Assembly (NCBI GenBank): GCA_036186865.1
Contig: AP025062.1
Coordinates: 8,264,191-8,328,190, forward strand
Reading direction: 5' to 3'
DNA: 64,000 nt
Origin: Eustoma russellianum
Taxonomy: Eukaryota > Streptophyta > Magnoliopsida > Gentianales > Gentianaceae
Shown: in pieces, positions 26,901 to 34,268 of the stretch
How positions within the stretch are numbered: the first letter of the stretch is position 1
Layout of the letters: each line of letters opens with the position of its first letter
The notes under the pieces: model-generated
Database searches by the model: none
Seen by the model: the letters and a program-made list of their open reading frames with translations, nothing else
Told to the model about the DNA's origin: nothing
Translations under genes and position numbers: made by a program

Positions 26901-28314
26901 TGATATCTTATTCTGACCTTTCACTTGGGTCATACGTCTTTGTAAATGAAATTCTTATTTTTAAATGTTTCTTTTGAAGGTACAAGATGATGGTGGTGCC
27001 GACGATCTCCTATGTAGTTCTGACCCTCTCAATAAGGTGGTTTTTCGACACTCATGTTTGTTTGTTTTTTTTTTTGTAATTTATATTTTCATATAAGAGC
27101 CAAATAGGCAAATTTACAACCAAATCATGATAACCACATGTCCGAAATACTAAGCTAATACAACCAAATCATGATGTTTTATCCGCTATACAAGGTTGTT
27201 TTCAAAATAAAATGAAATAGGACAGTTTGCCGCTGGTCCTGTACAAAATTGGTCCACCATGAGTCATCCAAGAGCACCATTTTTGCAGCTAGTACATCAA
27301 CTTTTACAATGAGTAACAGTGAGATTCCGTGGGCAATCATCAAAGGTCCATCCTTGTTAAAACACAGGCAATGTGAGCTTTCCTTAGTGTGGCCATGTCA
27401 TATCTTCCTCTGCTTTTCATTTTGCAACTCAAAAGATTGTACCCCTGGTTGTTGACTATACAACAGTCCAAGCGCCGGTAGCGACACCCTGCATACAGCA
27501 AAGAGAAGGCGCCACAGCAACAAACAAAACAAACCAGTGTCCAATAATAAGCAATACCTAGAAATCAATATGACAAATAAGCCAGCGATGCAATACATCC
27601 GCCAGGGCGTGGTAGACCAAAGTGTACAAACTACAAAGATGCAAGAATATCCACAATAAGTAAGTCGAAAATGATACACCATGTAAATCCAATATATAAT
27701 TTTGATAAAGCATGTCAATCCAAAATATTGTGTGGAATTCCCATTTCCATTACTAATTCCCAGTTGACTTTTGATCTTTTATACCCTTTCCAAGCATGCG
27801 TAGCAAATTTGACTTTTTCGAGAATCTCCGACACAACCGTGTTTTCATTTCTTTTGATCTGTTGGAAGAATCTTCTATTCCTCTCATGTCAAATCGTATA
27901 GACAGTCACAGAAAAACAAAAGGTAACAAGATTTTTTTGGAGTTTGGACTTCCAGGACTGGTTGGTCTCCAGCCAAGCGAGCGTGAAATCCCAGTCCATA
28001 CTTAGCGGGAAATGCATGCATCGCGACTTTCGACACTCATGTTTGTCACAGCTGTCCACCTTTCTCTATGTTCTTATGTTTTGGTAGTCAAACCCTGCAG
28101 ATTAATCTGGCCACATATCTTGTCAACTTCTTCGTCACGTTTTCTCAGGCTGATAGAACTGTTTTTTATAGCCTATTGCAGGTATGCTTAAATTTTAGAT
28201 ATTGTTCTACGCATCATCTAGCAAATCCACCCTACTCAAGTAGTTGCTAACTTCTGACTGCAGGGCTTGACAACAGCACAACAGTCTGCTATCCAAAAGG
28301 TGTTAAAAGGATAA
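335..28314 (+). CDS. IPO9: Importin-9 / KA120-like beta-karyopherin, 5' end outside window
   Basis: A nuclear transport receptor of the importin-beta family, built of HEAT/ARM repeats. Importin-9 carries cargo such as histones and ribosomal proteins into the nucleus in a Ran-GTP dependent way (family knowledge). I placed 24 exons; they join to 2100 nt in one frame with no stop until TAA at 28312-28314, giving 699 residues. The plant family protein is about 1000 residues, so roughly the first 330, including the importin-beta N-terminal Ran-binding part, lie upstream of the window. Recognition rests on colinear matches, as remembered, to Arabidopsis KA120 (At1g26170), for example VPPPVKVGACRAL, QIKVTTSALALLLSTRH and an acidic DSDWEDVESED stretch near the C-terminus. 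All introns are GT-AG except one GC-AG. Two introns are enlarged by nested transposons, yet the coding sequence is clean, so the gene is probably functional. Confidence 0.93.
2788..3037 (+). repeat. 5' LTR of copia A
   Basis: Starts TGTTGGAATATACGATC and ends CTTTCT, where the expected terminal CA has changed to CT. It matches 8569-8819 along its whole length. Confidence 0.85.
3038..3048 (+). promoter_or_regulatory. Decayed primer binding site of copia A
   Basis: TGATATCAGAT directly follows the 5' LTR and differs by one base over the first nine from TGGTATCAG, the start of the site that pairs with the 3' end of plant initiator Met-tRNA. Confidence 0.6.
4601..5098 (-). mobile_element. Short LINE-like insert inside copia A
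   Basis: The + strand begins with a T-run followed by GTAAATTAAAATTTTATATA, closely resembling the left end of the LINE tail at 27062, so the element is read on the minus strand with its poly(A) at the left. The 10-bp GCATCCTAGT occurs at 4591-4600 and again at 5099-5108, a plausible target duplication. It interrupts the GAG-pre-integrase region of copia A. No coding region is recognisable. Confidence 0.45.
8103..8345 (+). mobile_element. SINE inserted in the RNase H region of copia A
   Basis: A 243-bp insert bounded by perfect 16-bp direct repeats TAGTATTGCCTTCAAT (8087-8102 and 8346-8361). Removing it and one repeat restores the copia RNase H reading across CDNKGAVSIAFN. The body contains a segment like the shared 3' domain of common plant SINEs (GAGCCGGAGGTCTCACCGGA and CACCTTCCCCAGACTC) and ends in a short ATTGATTGATTGA-type tail. 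It is younger than copia A. Confidence 0.85.
8557..8568 (+). promoter_or_regulatory. Polypurine tract of copia A
   Basis: TTTGAGGGAGAG lies immediately before the 3' LTR start, where the plus-strand primer of reverse transcription is expected. Confidence 0.7.
8569..8819 (+). repeat. 3' LTR of copia A
   Basis: Starts TGTTGAAATATATGG and ends CTTTCA. It is followed by CGATG, the changed partner of the CGGTG target duplication. Confidence 0.85.
8935..8944. other. Assembly gap (10 N)
   Basis: Ten N lie inside a run of G (GGGG...N...GGGGGG). Length and content of the missing bases are unknown. It falls in the importin-9 intron 2586-9199, so the coding sequence is not affected. Confidence 0.95.
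9200..12564 (+). CDS. IPO9: Importin-9 gene, central exon block (12 exons)
   Basis: Exons at 9200-9259, 9456-9525, 9787-9851, 9952-10013, 10082-10205, 10481-10538, 10645-10757, 11081-11158, 11260-11322, 11441-11536, 11717-11826 and 12375-12564 encode residues 109-471 of the visible protein. Each boundary was chosen to keep phase and family similarity; for instance exon 9952-10013 ends in GT and is completed by C at 10082 to give the valine of VPPPVKVGACRAL. This block is the central HEAT-repeat solenoid. The introns here are short (about 68-550 bp) and hold no element I recognise, apart from a TCG/TCA microsatellite. Confidence 0.92.
11921..11953 (+). repeat. TCG/TCA microsatellite in importin-9 intron
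   Basis: Four TCG units pass into seven TCA units within the intron 11827-12374. Confidence 0.9.
12890..15361 (+). pseudogene. LINE ORF2 fragment, left part (endonuclease end and reverse transcriptase)
   Basis: Decayed non-LTR retrotransposon in the large importin-9 intron. About 13030-13240 resembles the C-terminal end of the AP-endonuclease and linker (DHSPGILTIKSS, then GGNPLVRLVKKLKRLE in another frame). About 13600-13840 gives an RT segment (FGLNGFSSGLFKENW, NAILLIPKVDNQ). About 14690-14820 gives the RT thumb region (LINSVLMAVYRF). Frames are broken throughout. The fragment is cut by copia B at 15362; its continuation is read at 23479-24725. The left boundary is approximate. Confidence 0.7.
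15362..15670 (-). repeat. 3' LTR of copia B
   Basis: On the minus strand it starts TGTAGAAATATTAGG and ends in TTCTATA, where TTCTACA would be the perfect inverted end. It is nearly identical to 23170-23478. Confidence 0.88.
15625..16455 (-). pseudogene. Copia B RNase H and end of RT
   Basis: An open stretch of 276 residues with the typical copia RNase H features: the MLGCKPASTPME start, VYTDAGWAGSQTDWRST, SSVEAELQ, IYCDNILAMNMAENPT and HVESDRHFIQEKI. The frame runs past the expected end into the LTR. It is separated from the RT frame by a break near 16456-16505, so no full polyprotein can be made. Confidence 0.85.
15671..15682 (-). promoter_or_regulatory. Polypurine tract of copia B
   Basis: Read on the minus strand this is ACTTGAGGAGAG, immediately upstream of the 3' LTR. 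Confidence 0.65.
16506..17375 (-). pseudogene. Copia B reverse transcriptase
   Basis: 289 residues open. It begins in the linker and contains the copia RT core: VGCRWVLLVKYNANG, LDIKNAFLNGDL and KKSLYGLKQSPRAWFKRF. The catalytic YVDD box reads YVDH, so one of the two catalytic aspartates is lost. This alone predicts an inactive enzyme. The integrase-RT linker upstream (17376-17811) is broken by stops. Confidence 0.88.
17812..20168 (-). mobile_element. Ty3/gypsy remnant inside copia B, with 5-bp target duplication
   Basis: A 2357-bp insert flanked by perfect ATGTA repeats (17807-17811 and 20169-20173). The left end reads TGTAGCGACCCGTCCC on the + strand. The right end on the minus strand reads TGTAGCGCCCCATCCC, so the two ends form a 16-bp inverted repeat with two mismatches. 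Only the left side has LTR-like non-coding sequence; the right end runs straight into gypsy pol coding sequence. About 18360-18610 has a degenerate repeat around ATGTCCAAA. It splits the integrase gene of copia B. Confidence 0.85.
18700..20168 (-). pseudogene. Gypsy integrase fragment
   Basis: From 20144 down, the frame holds the H2C2 integrase zinc region (HPGATKMYNDLKRNYWW); the second cysteine of the C-x-x-C pair has become serine (ERCMVSQQVKAEHQ). After a break at 19657-19712 comes the integrase core (VSIVSDRDPRFTSRFW, STSFHPQTDGQS, NSHHNAMGMAPLEALYGRKC). Then, in another frame, comes the C-terminal part (MGPFEVLEKIG, VHNVFHVSQLRRYVPNPSH), with a stop at 18823-18825 in a chromodomain-like tail. 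Gag, protease, RT and RNase H are missing. Broken and inactive. Confidence 0.85.
20174..21260 (-). pseudogene. Copia B integrase, split
   Basis: The N-terminal half lies at about 20980-21260 (FNLVHSDVWGPFRLESLNG and FVIFVDDH). The continuation, with the SDNRTEYV segment, ends at the insert at 20972. The C-terminal half resumes at about 20445 (DYLDNVGIHYQTSC, then APQQSGIAERKNRHLLDVAR). It is then interrupted by the gypsy insertion and continues beyond it at 17806 (RRTHKCIFLGYSS). It contains several stops. Confidence 0.75.
20445..20972 (+). mobile_element. LINE-like 3' tail inside the copia B integrase
   Basis: This stretch separates two adjacent parts of the copia integrase. Its right end (AAATCTGCCATTTCGGC, then AATTACAAAAAAAAAAA) matches the type of ending seen at 24680-24725 (AAATCTGCCATTTTAGTC ... 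TTACAAAAAAA). It also shares the GTTGGCACTAGT ... GTAAGCCA block. It is read as a 5'-truncated + strand LINE with a poly(A) tail. The left end has a G-rich and C-rich inverted patch (20458-20492). I found no clear target duplication. Confidence 0.55.
21232..21894 (-). pseudogene. Copia B protease and GAG-pre-integrase
   Basis: 220 residues open. The aspartic protease motif is present as WIIDSGASDHMT, followed by IANGVSLNVLEKGKV and LNNVLYVACLSINLISIS. Then comes the GAG-pre-integrase region with HILLWHIRLRNPNFLYLK, where HxRLGHP would be usual, and the start of the CETC zinc part. The protease itself looks well kept. Just upstream at 21895-21940 the gag C-terminal end is cut by the LTR scrap. 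Confidence 0.82.
21941..22232 (+). repeat. LTR fragment of the copia C family inside copia B gag
   Basis: It starts TGTTAGGAAACAAACGAGA and follows the LTR of copia C (45154 onward) through shared blocks such as AAACGCGCAGCGGAAAAACA, CCTACCAAGGATCCATGTTG and GTCGGTATCCACACGAATGC. It stops about 290 bp into that LTR. Most of gag is missing at this point, so the scrap marks an insertion followed by deletion, or a repair patch. Confidence 0.82.
22277..22495 (-). pseudogene. Copia B gag N-terminal fragment
   Basis: 72 residues with the N-terminal copia gag pattern HKLMGHNYLSWSKAVKMFI, followed by GRDKDDYLYGI. The remainder of gag is absent. Between here and the right LTR (22496-23157) lies the untranslated leader, in which I recognise nothing else. 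Confidence 0.7.
23158..23169 (-). promoter_or_regulatory. Primer binding site of copia B
   Basis: Read on the minus strand, TGGTATCAGAGC directly follows the 5' LTR and is complementary to the 3' end of plant initiator Met-tRNA. Confidence 0.88.
23170..23478 (-). repeat. 5' LTR of copia B
   Basis: A 309-bp partner of 15362-15670 with the same length and the same ends. Confidence 0.88.
23479..24725 (+). pseudogene. LINE fragment, right part, with poly(A)
   Basis: Weak coding remnants suggest the C-terminal end of LINE ORF2 (ICYSVESWRKYKHTK near 23960-24010). They are followed by a non-coding tail with the GTTGGCACTAGT and GTAAGCCACC blocks and a short poly(A) near 24716-24725. It is read as the continuation of the LINE at 12890-15361, split by copia B. 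An AG microsatellite lies inside. Confidence 0.5.
23851..23903 (+). repeat. (AG)26 microsatellite
   Basis: 53 bp of uninterrupted AG repeats. Likely length-variable. Confidence 0.97.
25001..28314 (+). CDS. IPO9: Importin-9 gene, C-terminal exon block (8 exons)
   Basis: Exons at 25001-25115, 25944-26056, 26132-26209, 26610-26672, 26752-26880, 26980-27036, 28101-28181 and 28264-28314 encode residues 472-699 and the stop. The donor after 25115 is GC (AAG|GCAAGT), a GC-AG intron. The 26132 acceptor follows AAAG; the nearby CAG ten bases downstream would break the frame. Exons 26610-26880 encode the acidic loop (DDEEE followed by DSDWEDVESED), the kind of loop that contacts cargo in importins. 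The protein ends in GLTTAQQSAIQKVLKG. Confidence 0.92.
27062..28027 (-). mobile_element. 5'-truncated LINE in importin-9 intron 27037-28100
   Basis: A 966-bp insert flanked by perfect 19-bp direct repeats TTTCGACACTCATGTTTGT (27043-27061 and 28028-28046). The T-run at the left is the poly(A) of a minus-strand element. Minus-strand translation near 27770-27860 resembles the extreme C-terminal end of plant LINE ORF2 (SEILEKVKFATHAWKGYKRS). The intron still has normal splice sites at 27037 and 28100. The perfect repeats suggest a recent insertion. Confidence 0.88.
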
Positions 28315-29129
28315 TCATCCCCCCTCTATGCCTTCTCCTTTTCTTCTTTTTATGGGCTTTTATTCGAGATTTTCCCGTTACATAGTCGAATGCATATGCA
28401 GAAGACAGAGGACTATATTCATATAGATGTTCCGGGTGAGGGTTGAGTGGCTCTGAACAGTAGTAGGATTTCATTTTGTTTCTTGTAGTAGTGGTGGGCT
28501 TTGGTTTTGTGAGGAGAAACCAGTTCTTCTGTTGAGTGTAATTTATTTGACTTACTGTATCTATTCAAGATTCTTCAGTTTTCAGTCAAAGGAAATTTGC
28601 TGTGAGTTCGTGAAAGGGATATGTTATGAAATTTATGGGTTTTAGAATATTATGATGCTGAAAAATCTGTACGCTGATGGGCACGTTTAAATTTTTAAGA
28701 AGATTAAAAAGAAAAAAAGGAAACACTTTTGTTCTTTCACTCATGAATAAACGTAAGGGTATGGGGTAATCACATCATTCACGAAAATCAATTAATAAAT
28801 GCTAAGGGACTTCAAATTAAAAAGGTAGATAATTATCACAAAGCGTTACCAACCAATTCAACTTTTAAACTATAAACAAAAATATCCTCATTAAAAAAAA
28901 AGAGAAAAAAATGAACTATTGAATGAGGAGCACTTTCAAGTTCATTGAAGTTTGGTGGAGTTCGACCTGGCATCTTCCCGATAATTTCAAATTCAGGAGA
29001 GGAAAAAAAGACGCTAATGCTAAACGATGTCCAAGTTTCGCTTACCAAATAATTTCAGAACTTAGATTAAAAACAAAAACAAATGCAGGTCTTAAATAGA
29101 GTAACAATCACTGGTGATGGCATAGCCGT
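28315..29129 (+). other. Importin-9 3' UTR and downstream AT-rich spacer
   Basis: The first 200-300 bp after the stop are probably 3' UTR. No AATAAA signal stands out close by; the first is near 28745. The rest is AT-rich with no coding or repeat signal that I recognise. Confidence 0.5.
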
Positions 29130-29141
29130 CAAATGCAGCAA

Positions 29142-29338
29142 AGGGGGTTCATTGCACTAGGCTCCAGACTTCCGCGTTTGCGTAGGATCAGGAGAGTAAC
29201 CAGATCGTTTTGCAATGTGATGTACATAGCTTTGTTCTACACTTTGTGCAAGAGACTGTTTCTGCGTCTTAAACCCGTGACTTCAAGATCACAAATCATC
29301 AGTTTTATCAGTTGCTCCAAGTTACGTCATTAAACTGC
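29142..29338 (-). mobile_element. Au-type SINE (copy 1)
   Basis: A 197-bp tRNA-derived SINE on the minus strand. Box A region GGAGCAACTGATAAAACTG and box B GGGTTTAAGAC (29266-29276) are seen, and the body has AAACAGTCTCTTGCACAAAG. The 3' end is close to CTAGTGCA, as in the Au family. It is flanked by CAAATGCAGCAA (29130-29141) and CAAATGAAGCAA (29339-29350), one mismatch. Confidence 0.88.
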
Positions 29339-29705
29339 CAAATGAAGCAACCTCTTAAAATGTGTTTCACATGAGAACAAATTATGGAAAGATGATGGCT
29401 TCTTCAAAAAGATTAATGCAATAACCGATCTCATATGAGTTATCCAACCCAATAATTTTGATGAATCAGTAGGGCAGCGAACTTGGTTTACGTAGGGGCC
29501 AGAGTTTTTGTAATCCAGGCCAGATCCATACTTCCATGCTTCCATTTGAATCTCTTCTCAGGAGGAAATCCCTCCAGAAACGGCATGGGGCACGAAGATA
29601 CCATGTTAGTAGATGAAAATACAGGGAACTAAGTGCAGCTAACTTATCCTAGAGTAGAATGAAACTATGCCTGGGAAGTTGATTTCATGCATTCAAAGCT
29701 AATAC

Positions 29706-29797
29706 CTGATTGCAGGCCCAATATATGAGGAAAGAAATGTGTAATGTCCCAACATGATGAAATGACCAATCCAATCAATCAGCACAGGAACACCCAC
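29706..29797 (-). CDS. Possible exon of an unidentified minus-strand gene
   Basis: On the minus strand a 92-nt open block is bounded by TTTCAG upstream and GTATT downstream. One frame is open (starting VGVPVLIDWIGHF and containing LGHYTFLSSYIGPAI, a hydrophobic segment), and the other two contain stops. A second conserved-looking patch lies downstream at about 29480-29610 (FLEGFPPEKRFKWKHGSM). I do not recognise the protein. It may be a remnant gene, cut by the Au SINE, or chance. No start or end can be given. Confidence 0.25.
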
Positions 29798-29887
29798 CTG
29801 AAATTACAAGCATCATTTTATTAGTCTCAGTGGAGAAATTAAACTAAATTTGAGTTTGTCAACCAATCATATGACTTAGCATTACTA

Positions 29888-30141
29888 TAACATTACCCTA
29901 TTGGCTCTTGCCTATGACGAGGTATGAGGAAGGTCGGATGTACGCAACCATTCTCATGTGTTAGAAACAGAGAGGTGGTTTCCCGATGACCCGCAATGAA
30001 AATTGTGTCAATCTGTGTCGATATACTGATACTTCACAATATAAGAAACGCAACCAATATCTAGTGAGTCATTTTGCTTTATTCCACCATATTTCAAAGT
30101 CAAAGAAGAGTGTGTCTTTAACTCAATTAGAAATGGAATTG
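29888..30141 (-). mobile_element. SINE family S, copy 1
   Basis: 254 bp on the minus strand, flanked by perfect 19-bp repeats ATATGACTTAGCATTACTA (29869-29887 and 30142-30160). It is the same family as 32786-33055 and 57260-57543. The 3' half contains the domain GGGAAACCACCTCTCTG ... GGTTGCGTACATCCGACC, widely shared by plant SINEs, and ends GGGTAATGTTA. Confidence 0.88.
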
Positions 30142-30160
30142 ATATGACTTAGCATTACTA

Positions 30161-30528
30161 CAGTGTAAATGATATTGTTCACAGTGCAGTAGCGGCACGT
30201 ATCGATTCAAGAGAAAGAAACTGACAAAAAATGCTTCTTATAAGGATAGCACAAAAAGAATATCTGATTTCTGAAGCAAGTCGATACAGTTCATGTTTCA
30301 AACTTGAAGAAATTATGTGGATTATGGAATCTACCTGTTTTATCACTTTGAAGGGAACCATAAAACACATCAGTTACCCGTTGATGGACTCAATATGCAT
30401 GAAAATTCTGCTTTCTCCAGAGGGACTGGATGGTTCGCATTCGTTGGATTAGAACTTATCAAGTAGGTTCTAGAATTATCCTGTAGGTTTGGATTTACTG
30501 GGTAGGTTCCATGGACTTATTAGGTAGG
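30161..30528. other. Spacer with no recognised gene
   Basis: No family-like coding signal. The end of the stretch has several spaced GTAGGTT words (about 30463-30530). Confidence 0.5.
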
Positions 30529-30540
30529 TTATGTGGAGGG

Positions 30541-30719
30541 GTCCAGATCCCTGACCGCCGGCTCTCTCATCCTCTTCGTGACCGCCCGCTACGTGGCAGA
30601 AGGGTGTGATGAGGCTGGGTGGGGATGACCCCCATCCAGCCTCACCACCCTCTCGGACTGCCACGTGGCTAGCGGTCCTTTGTTACTACCATGTGGGGGG
30701 GTCAGGAGATCCTGCTCCG
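30541..30719. mobile_element. GC-rich foldback element (MITE-like)
   Basis: 179 bp bounded by the 12-bp direct repeats TTATGTGGAGGG (30529-30540 and 30720-30731). The inside folds on itself. TGAGGCTGGGTGGGG pairs with CCCCCATCCAGCCTCA at the centre, TACGTGGCA with TGCCACGTGG further out, and GATCCCTGAC with GTCAGGAGATC near the ends. It is strongly GC-rich in an AT-rich region. The 9-12 bp direct repeat would fit a Mutator-type element; the class is inferred. Confidence 0.65.
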
Positions 30720-30731
30720 TTATGTGGAGGG

Positions 30732-32140
30732 ACACTCCGTGGGACCAAAGAAGTAAGAACTCCCCCAATATGAAGAGTGCATACTACTGGACATAGAGAT
30801 TCAATTCATGTGGGCAAATAATCGTCAAGTCGAAGAAAGTTCCTTCTCTAAAACAATACAACGCAGCTACAAAAATGGAGAAGTAGAAGAGTAAGGAAGA
30901 GAGAGTTTAAGGTGCATCTTTTTTATTTAAGTTACACTTTTATTTATGGGTGTGAGCAGACTTTAGGATGATTAGGATGCCCACATGCCACGTTCAAGGT
31001 CTTCGATCTTACTTGTATTCATTTGATTAGATGAACACCTCACGACCTTTCATATTTGGTACATTCAGGAGCTTCAATTGGAACACCTAATCTCCCCTAT
31101 TTATGACTGAAAATCTCAGCATAAGTGACATGGAATTTCTGCAATTTTGTGATAAAACCAAGTAGTTTGGATAGCCTTTTTGTTCTCCACCTTTTGTTCA
31201 ACTACATTAACAACTTGGATTGATAAGAGCTGACCAATTCAGCATAAAAAAACCAAAATATATTCCATTTTGGATGTCAAGTGTGTAACTTTTTTGTTAA
31301 CAAGTCAATTTGAAGTATTTTGGTTGGTCCATGTAGTGTACTCTTACATATATGTCAAAACTTGATTTGTCCACCTCATACATATATAGACGAACTTTTT
31401 TTATGTTTGAAAATGAGTGAAAAATCATATTTTATGAAGAAGAATGAATATATAATAGTAAAGGTAAATTACACGGTGAATGTCATCATTTGATCCAAAC
31501 TAATTCCTATTTTCTCTCCTTCAAGTGTGGACAAATTTCCTCCACATATTTAACCAATATTCTGCCAAAAATATAAGTTGATAAGCCAAGAATAATGAAT
31601 ATAAGAATGACATGAAAACCATATAGTATGACAAAGTAAATGTCACTCTTTGATAAAAAAGAATGCCGAAGTTCGTATAGATATGATTAATAGATATATG
31701 AAGGCCACAAATATCATGAAGATTATGAATAACATATATAAGAAGGCCATATAGTAAATATTTTAGCATTACACAAAAAATAAGTTTGTGTATATAACCA
31801 AAATGTCCTTCTATCTGAAAGAATGAAAATGCCCTTGAAAACCAATCGCGTTAAACAAATTTGTAATGATACTCCATCTTTTTTTCTTCTTTTTATTCTT
31901 GTATATCCTTCTTGAAATATAGCCTTACAAAAACTCAAAAGTACTCTTTTTTCCTTGTGGCAAGTTGTCAAAATTTCCATGGCAAGTTAGTGATATAATA
32001 CCATATGAAGTTTTAAGCATAGAATCACTATGAACAAATATGAGATGTTACAAAAACTTATCACAGATAAAGAAAATTATATGTGTAAGAAAAATGCTTA
32101 CATATTTATCACATATTAGAGAAATTATTTCAAATTATGC
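30732..32140. other. AT-rich intergenic stretch
   Basis: Nothing identifiable. The ORFs here are short and hydrophobic by composition (31521-31980, minus) and lack family features. Confidence 0.6.
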
Positions 32141-32143
32141 TCA

Positions 32144-32470
32144 GATCGATCTACCTATGTCTCAAATTTAGAGACAGAAGATACATCGATCGATCCATGT
32201 TGCACATATTGAGAGATCGATGTTCATAGTATGATTTCAGTTTTAATCAGTCTGACATTGATTGATCTATGTAGGGTGTGATGTGTACTTCGATCGATCT
32301 ATGTAAGGTATGATGTTATTTCGATCGATCTATGTGTTTTAGGTTGAGAGGTCGATGTTTTAGAATAGGTTTTCAGTTTTGATCTTTACACACATCAATC
32401 GATCTGTGTCTCTTTCGAGAGATTGATATACACATCGATCGATCAATGTGTTTCAATTTGAGAGGTCGGT
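32144..32470. repeat. Cluster of ATCGATCGAT-type palindromes (first)
   Basis: At least seven spaced copies of (T/A)CGATCGATC(T/C)ATGT-like words, on both strands, with GAGAG(A/G)TCGATGT between several of them. A second such cluster lies at 60878-61190. The spacing is irregular, so this is not a simple tandem repeat. Confidence 0.8.
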
Positions 32471-32785
32471 GTAAATCCCTTATTTGTTTGAATCTGTGAT
32501 TTTCATAGTATACAGTAGCTTTTTAACATCTTTTTATACTTGGTCAATATTTTATCACTCAATAAAATCATGTTTTTAAAAACATTCAAACATGTATCTA
32601 ACATATTAATGGTAACACCAGGTGACAATACTATTCGCTAAATTTCTTTTGTTCGTGTTGAAGGGGTCTCAATTAATCCCTTGGATCATGGTACAAACAA
32701 CCTCCTATGCATACTTTAACAAGGTAATCATGCGTAATGGTTGCATTAGTAAAGTTTGCCACTTTTTGCATACATCAAAAGCCCA

Positions 32786-33055
32786 TGTTCCATTTCCAAT
32801 GGAATCAAAGACACACTCTTCCTTGACTTTGGAATATGATGGAATAAAGCAAAATGACTCACTAATTTGGATGCACTTCTTATATTGTGAAGTAACAGTT
32901 GATCGACATAGCTTGACGCATCATTATGGGTCATCAGGAAACAACCTCTGTGTGTTTCTAACACATGAGTATGGTTGCATACATTCGACCCCCTCATACC
33001 CCGCCATAGGCAGGAACCTTTAACGCAATGGGGTAATGTTGTTGCTGCTTGTGCT
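32786..33055 (+). mobile_element. SINE family S, copy 2
   Basis: 270 bp flanked by perfect 18-bp repeats GCATACATCAAAAGCCCA (32768-32785 and 33056-33073). The 3' half reads TCAGGAAACAACCTCTGTG ... GGTTGCATACATTCGACC ... GGGGTAATGTTGTTG. It is homologous to 29888-30141 and 57260-57543. Confidence 0.9.
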
Positions 33056-33073
33056 GCATACATCAAAAGCCCA

Positions 33074-33671
33074 GAGGCCTTGCCCGTCAACACAAGAATT
33101 AGTCTCAGCTGTAGTGCAAACATAACATGTGATCCTTTGTGAAGGAGGATGAAATACACGGAAAAAGAAAAATTGACTAGGGTTCTTGAGGGTATGAATT
33201 CAGCTAACTGGGAAATATTCTTTCTTCCATGAACATGTGAAATTGAAGTTGTGAAGGGGTACACAGGGACTCCATTTGTTTTAAGTAAAGACTACGCAGT
33301 TGTAGAAATCCCATGTTTATTCTAAGCAGTTAAGAAAAGTAGAAAATGCAGAGTATATAAAACTGCGTATGGCAAGTGGAGGACTTAGGAAGCTAAGTTA
33401 CTGTGAAGGAGCTTGGAACACGTTACTAAATACTCACACACCACCACTGGACAAATGTCCCAATGACAAAAGGACCTGGACTTTGTCTCCTTCCATTCTC
33501 ACTCTTGCCCACCGAAAACAACACATACCATTCAGTATATCAAAACGACACAAGAGCTTAGTGCATAATGAACTTCTATTTTCAAATGGTTTTTGTATGT
33601 TTCATATGTTATTATGTAGTTATTCAACGAGCTTAGTGCATAAATTTAGTATATCTCAACGACGCAAGAGC
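33074..33671. other. Spacer before the CACTA element
   Basis: No gene recognised. The words GAGCTTAGTGCATAA and (A/T)ATCTCAACGACGCAAGAGCTTA recur with variation at about 33540-33670. Confidence 0.4.
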
Positions 33672-33674
33672 TTA

Positions 33675-33686
33675 CACAACAAAAAG
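33675..33686 (+). repeat. Left terminal inverted repeat of the CACTA element
   Basis: CACAACAAAAAG. It differs from the right end at the fourth base (A against C) and in the length of the A-run. Confidence 0.85.
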
Positions 33687-33690
33687 AATT

Positions 33691-34060
33691 TCGTTTTCCG
33701 ACGAAAAAGTCACCGACGTACCATGTTTCGTCGGTATTTCGTCGGTAATTTGCGACGACATAGCGATAAACGCCATTTCGTCGTTAATTGCGACGAAACT
33801 ACGATGAAATACATTGTCGCTAACAAAAAAGTAGTCAGGTTAATCCTTTCGTTACAATTTCGTCGGTGTTTTGTCGGTGGTTCGTCGCTACTCTGTGTCT
33901 TTTGTCTGTCGCTATTTAGTTTGTAACGTTTCGTCGCTATATCGTCGGTAATGTGTCGCAAAAATTCCAGAAACATAAACACGGATAAACAAGGAAATAA
34001 ATTCGTCGGTTAGTAGGATCTCGGCGTTGTATATCGTCGGTTTTTTGTCGATGAAACCCG
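33691..34060. repeat. Left subterminal repeat array of the CACTA element
   Basis: Dense short words TTTCGTCG, CGTCGGTA, GCGACGA and CGTCGCTA in both directions. In En/Spm-type elements such arrays bind the TnpA protein and bring the ends together (family knowledge). Confidence 0.85.
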
Positions 34061-34268
34061 CGTGTCGCAAATGTTTCATTTTACTTTTCGTTCGTATTCC
34101 GATTTGTCGGTGTGTCGTCACAGATTCGTCGAGGATTAAACACGTGTATGAATTAAGAAAAAAGGAAGCGATGATTGGGAAAAAATTATTCATTTAGAAA
34201 TAAAAATTTACATTATAAAAACGAAAAATTAAAAAAAGAAATCTAAAAGAGAAGCGGAGAGGGGCCGT

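Noticed and set aside
29266..29320. tRNA-like A and B boxes
   Set aside because: They belong to Au-type SINEs; no cloverleaf with a plausible anticodon, so not tRNA genes. The same holds for 59066-59125 and 60225-60275.
31521..31980. Minus-strand ORFs of 82 and 85 residues
   Set aside because: Very AT-rich, hydrophobic by composition, no motif.
32746..33264. 172-residue open frame on the minus strand
   Set aside because: It is the reverse of SINE copy 2 plus flanks; it crosses both target duplications.
33369..33926. 185-residue open frame on the + strand
   Set aside because: It runs across the left end of the CACTA element into the repeat array and has no family features.
33690..34060. Regularly recurring short words reminiscent of a CRISPR array
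   Set aside because: Words of 6-10 bp with irregular spacing in both directions within CACTA ends in a plant genome; no repeat-spacer structure.
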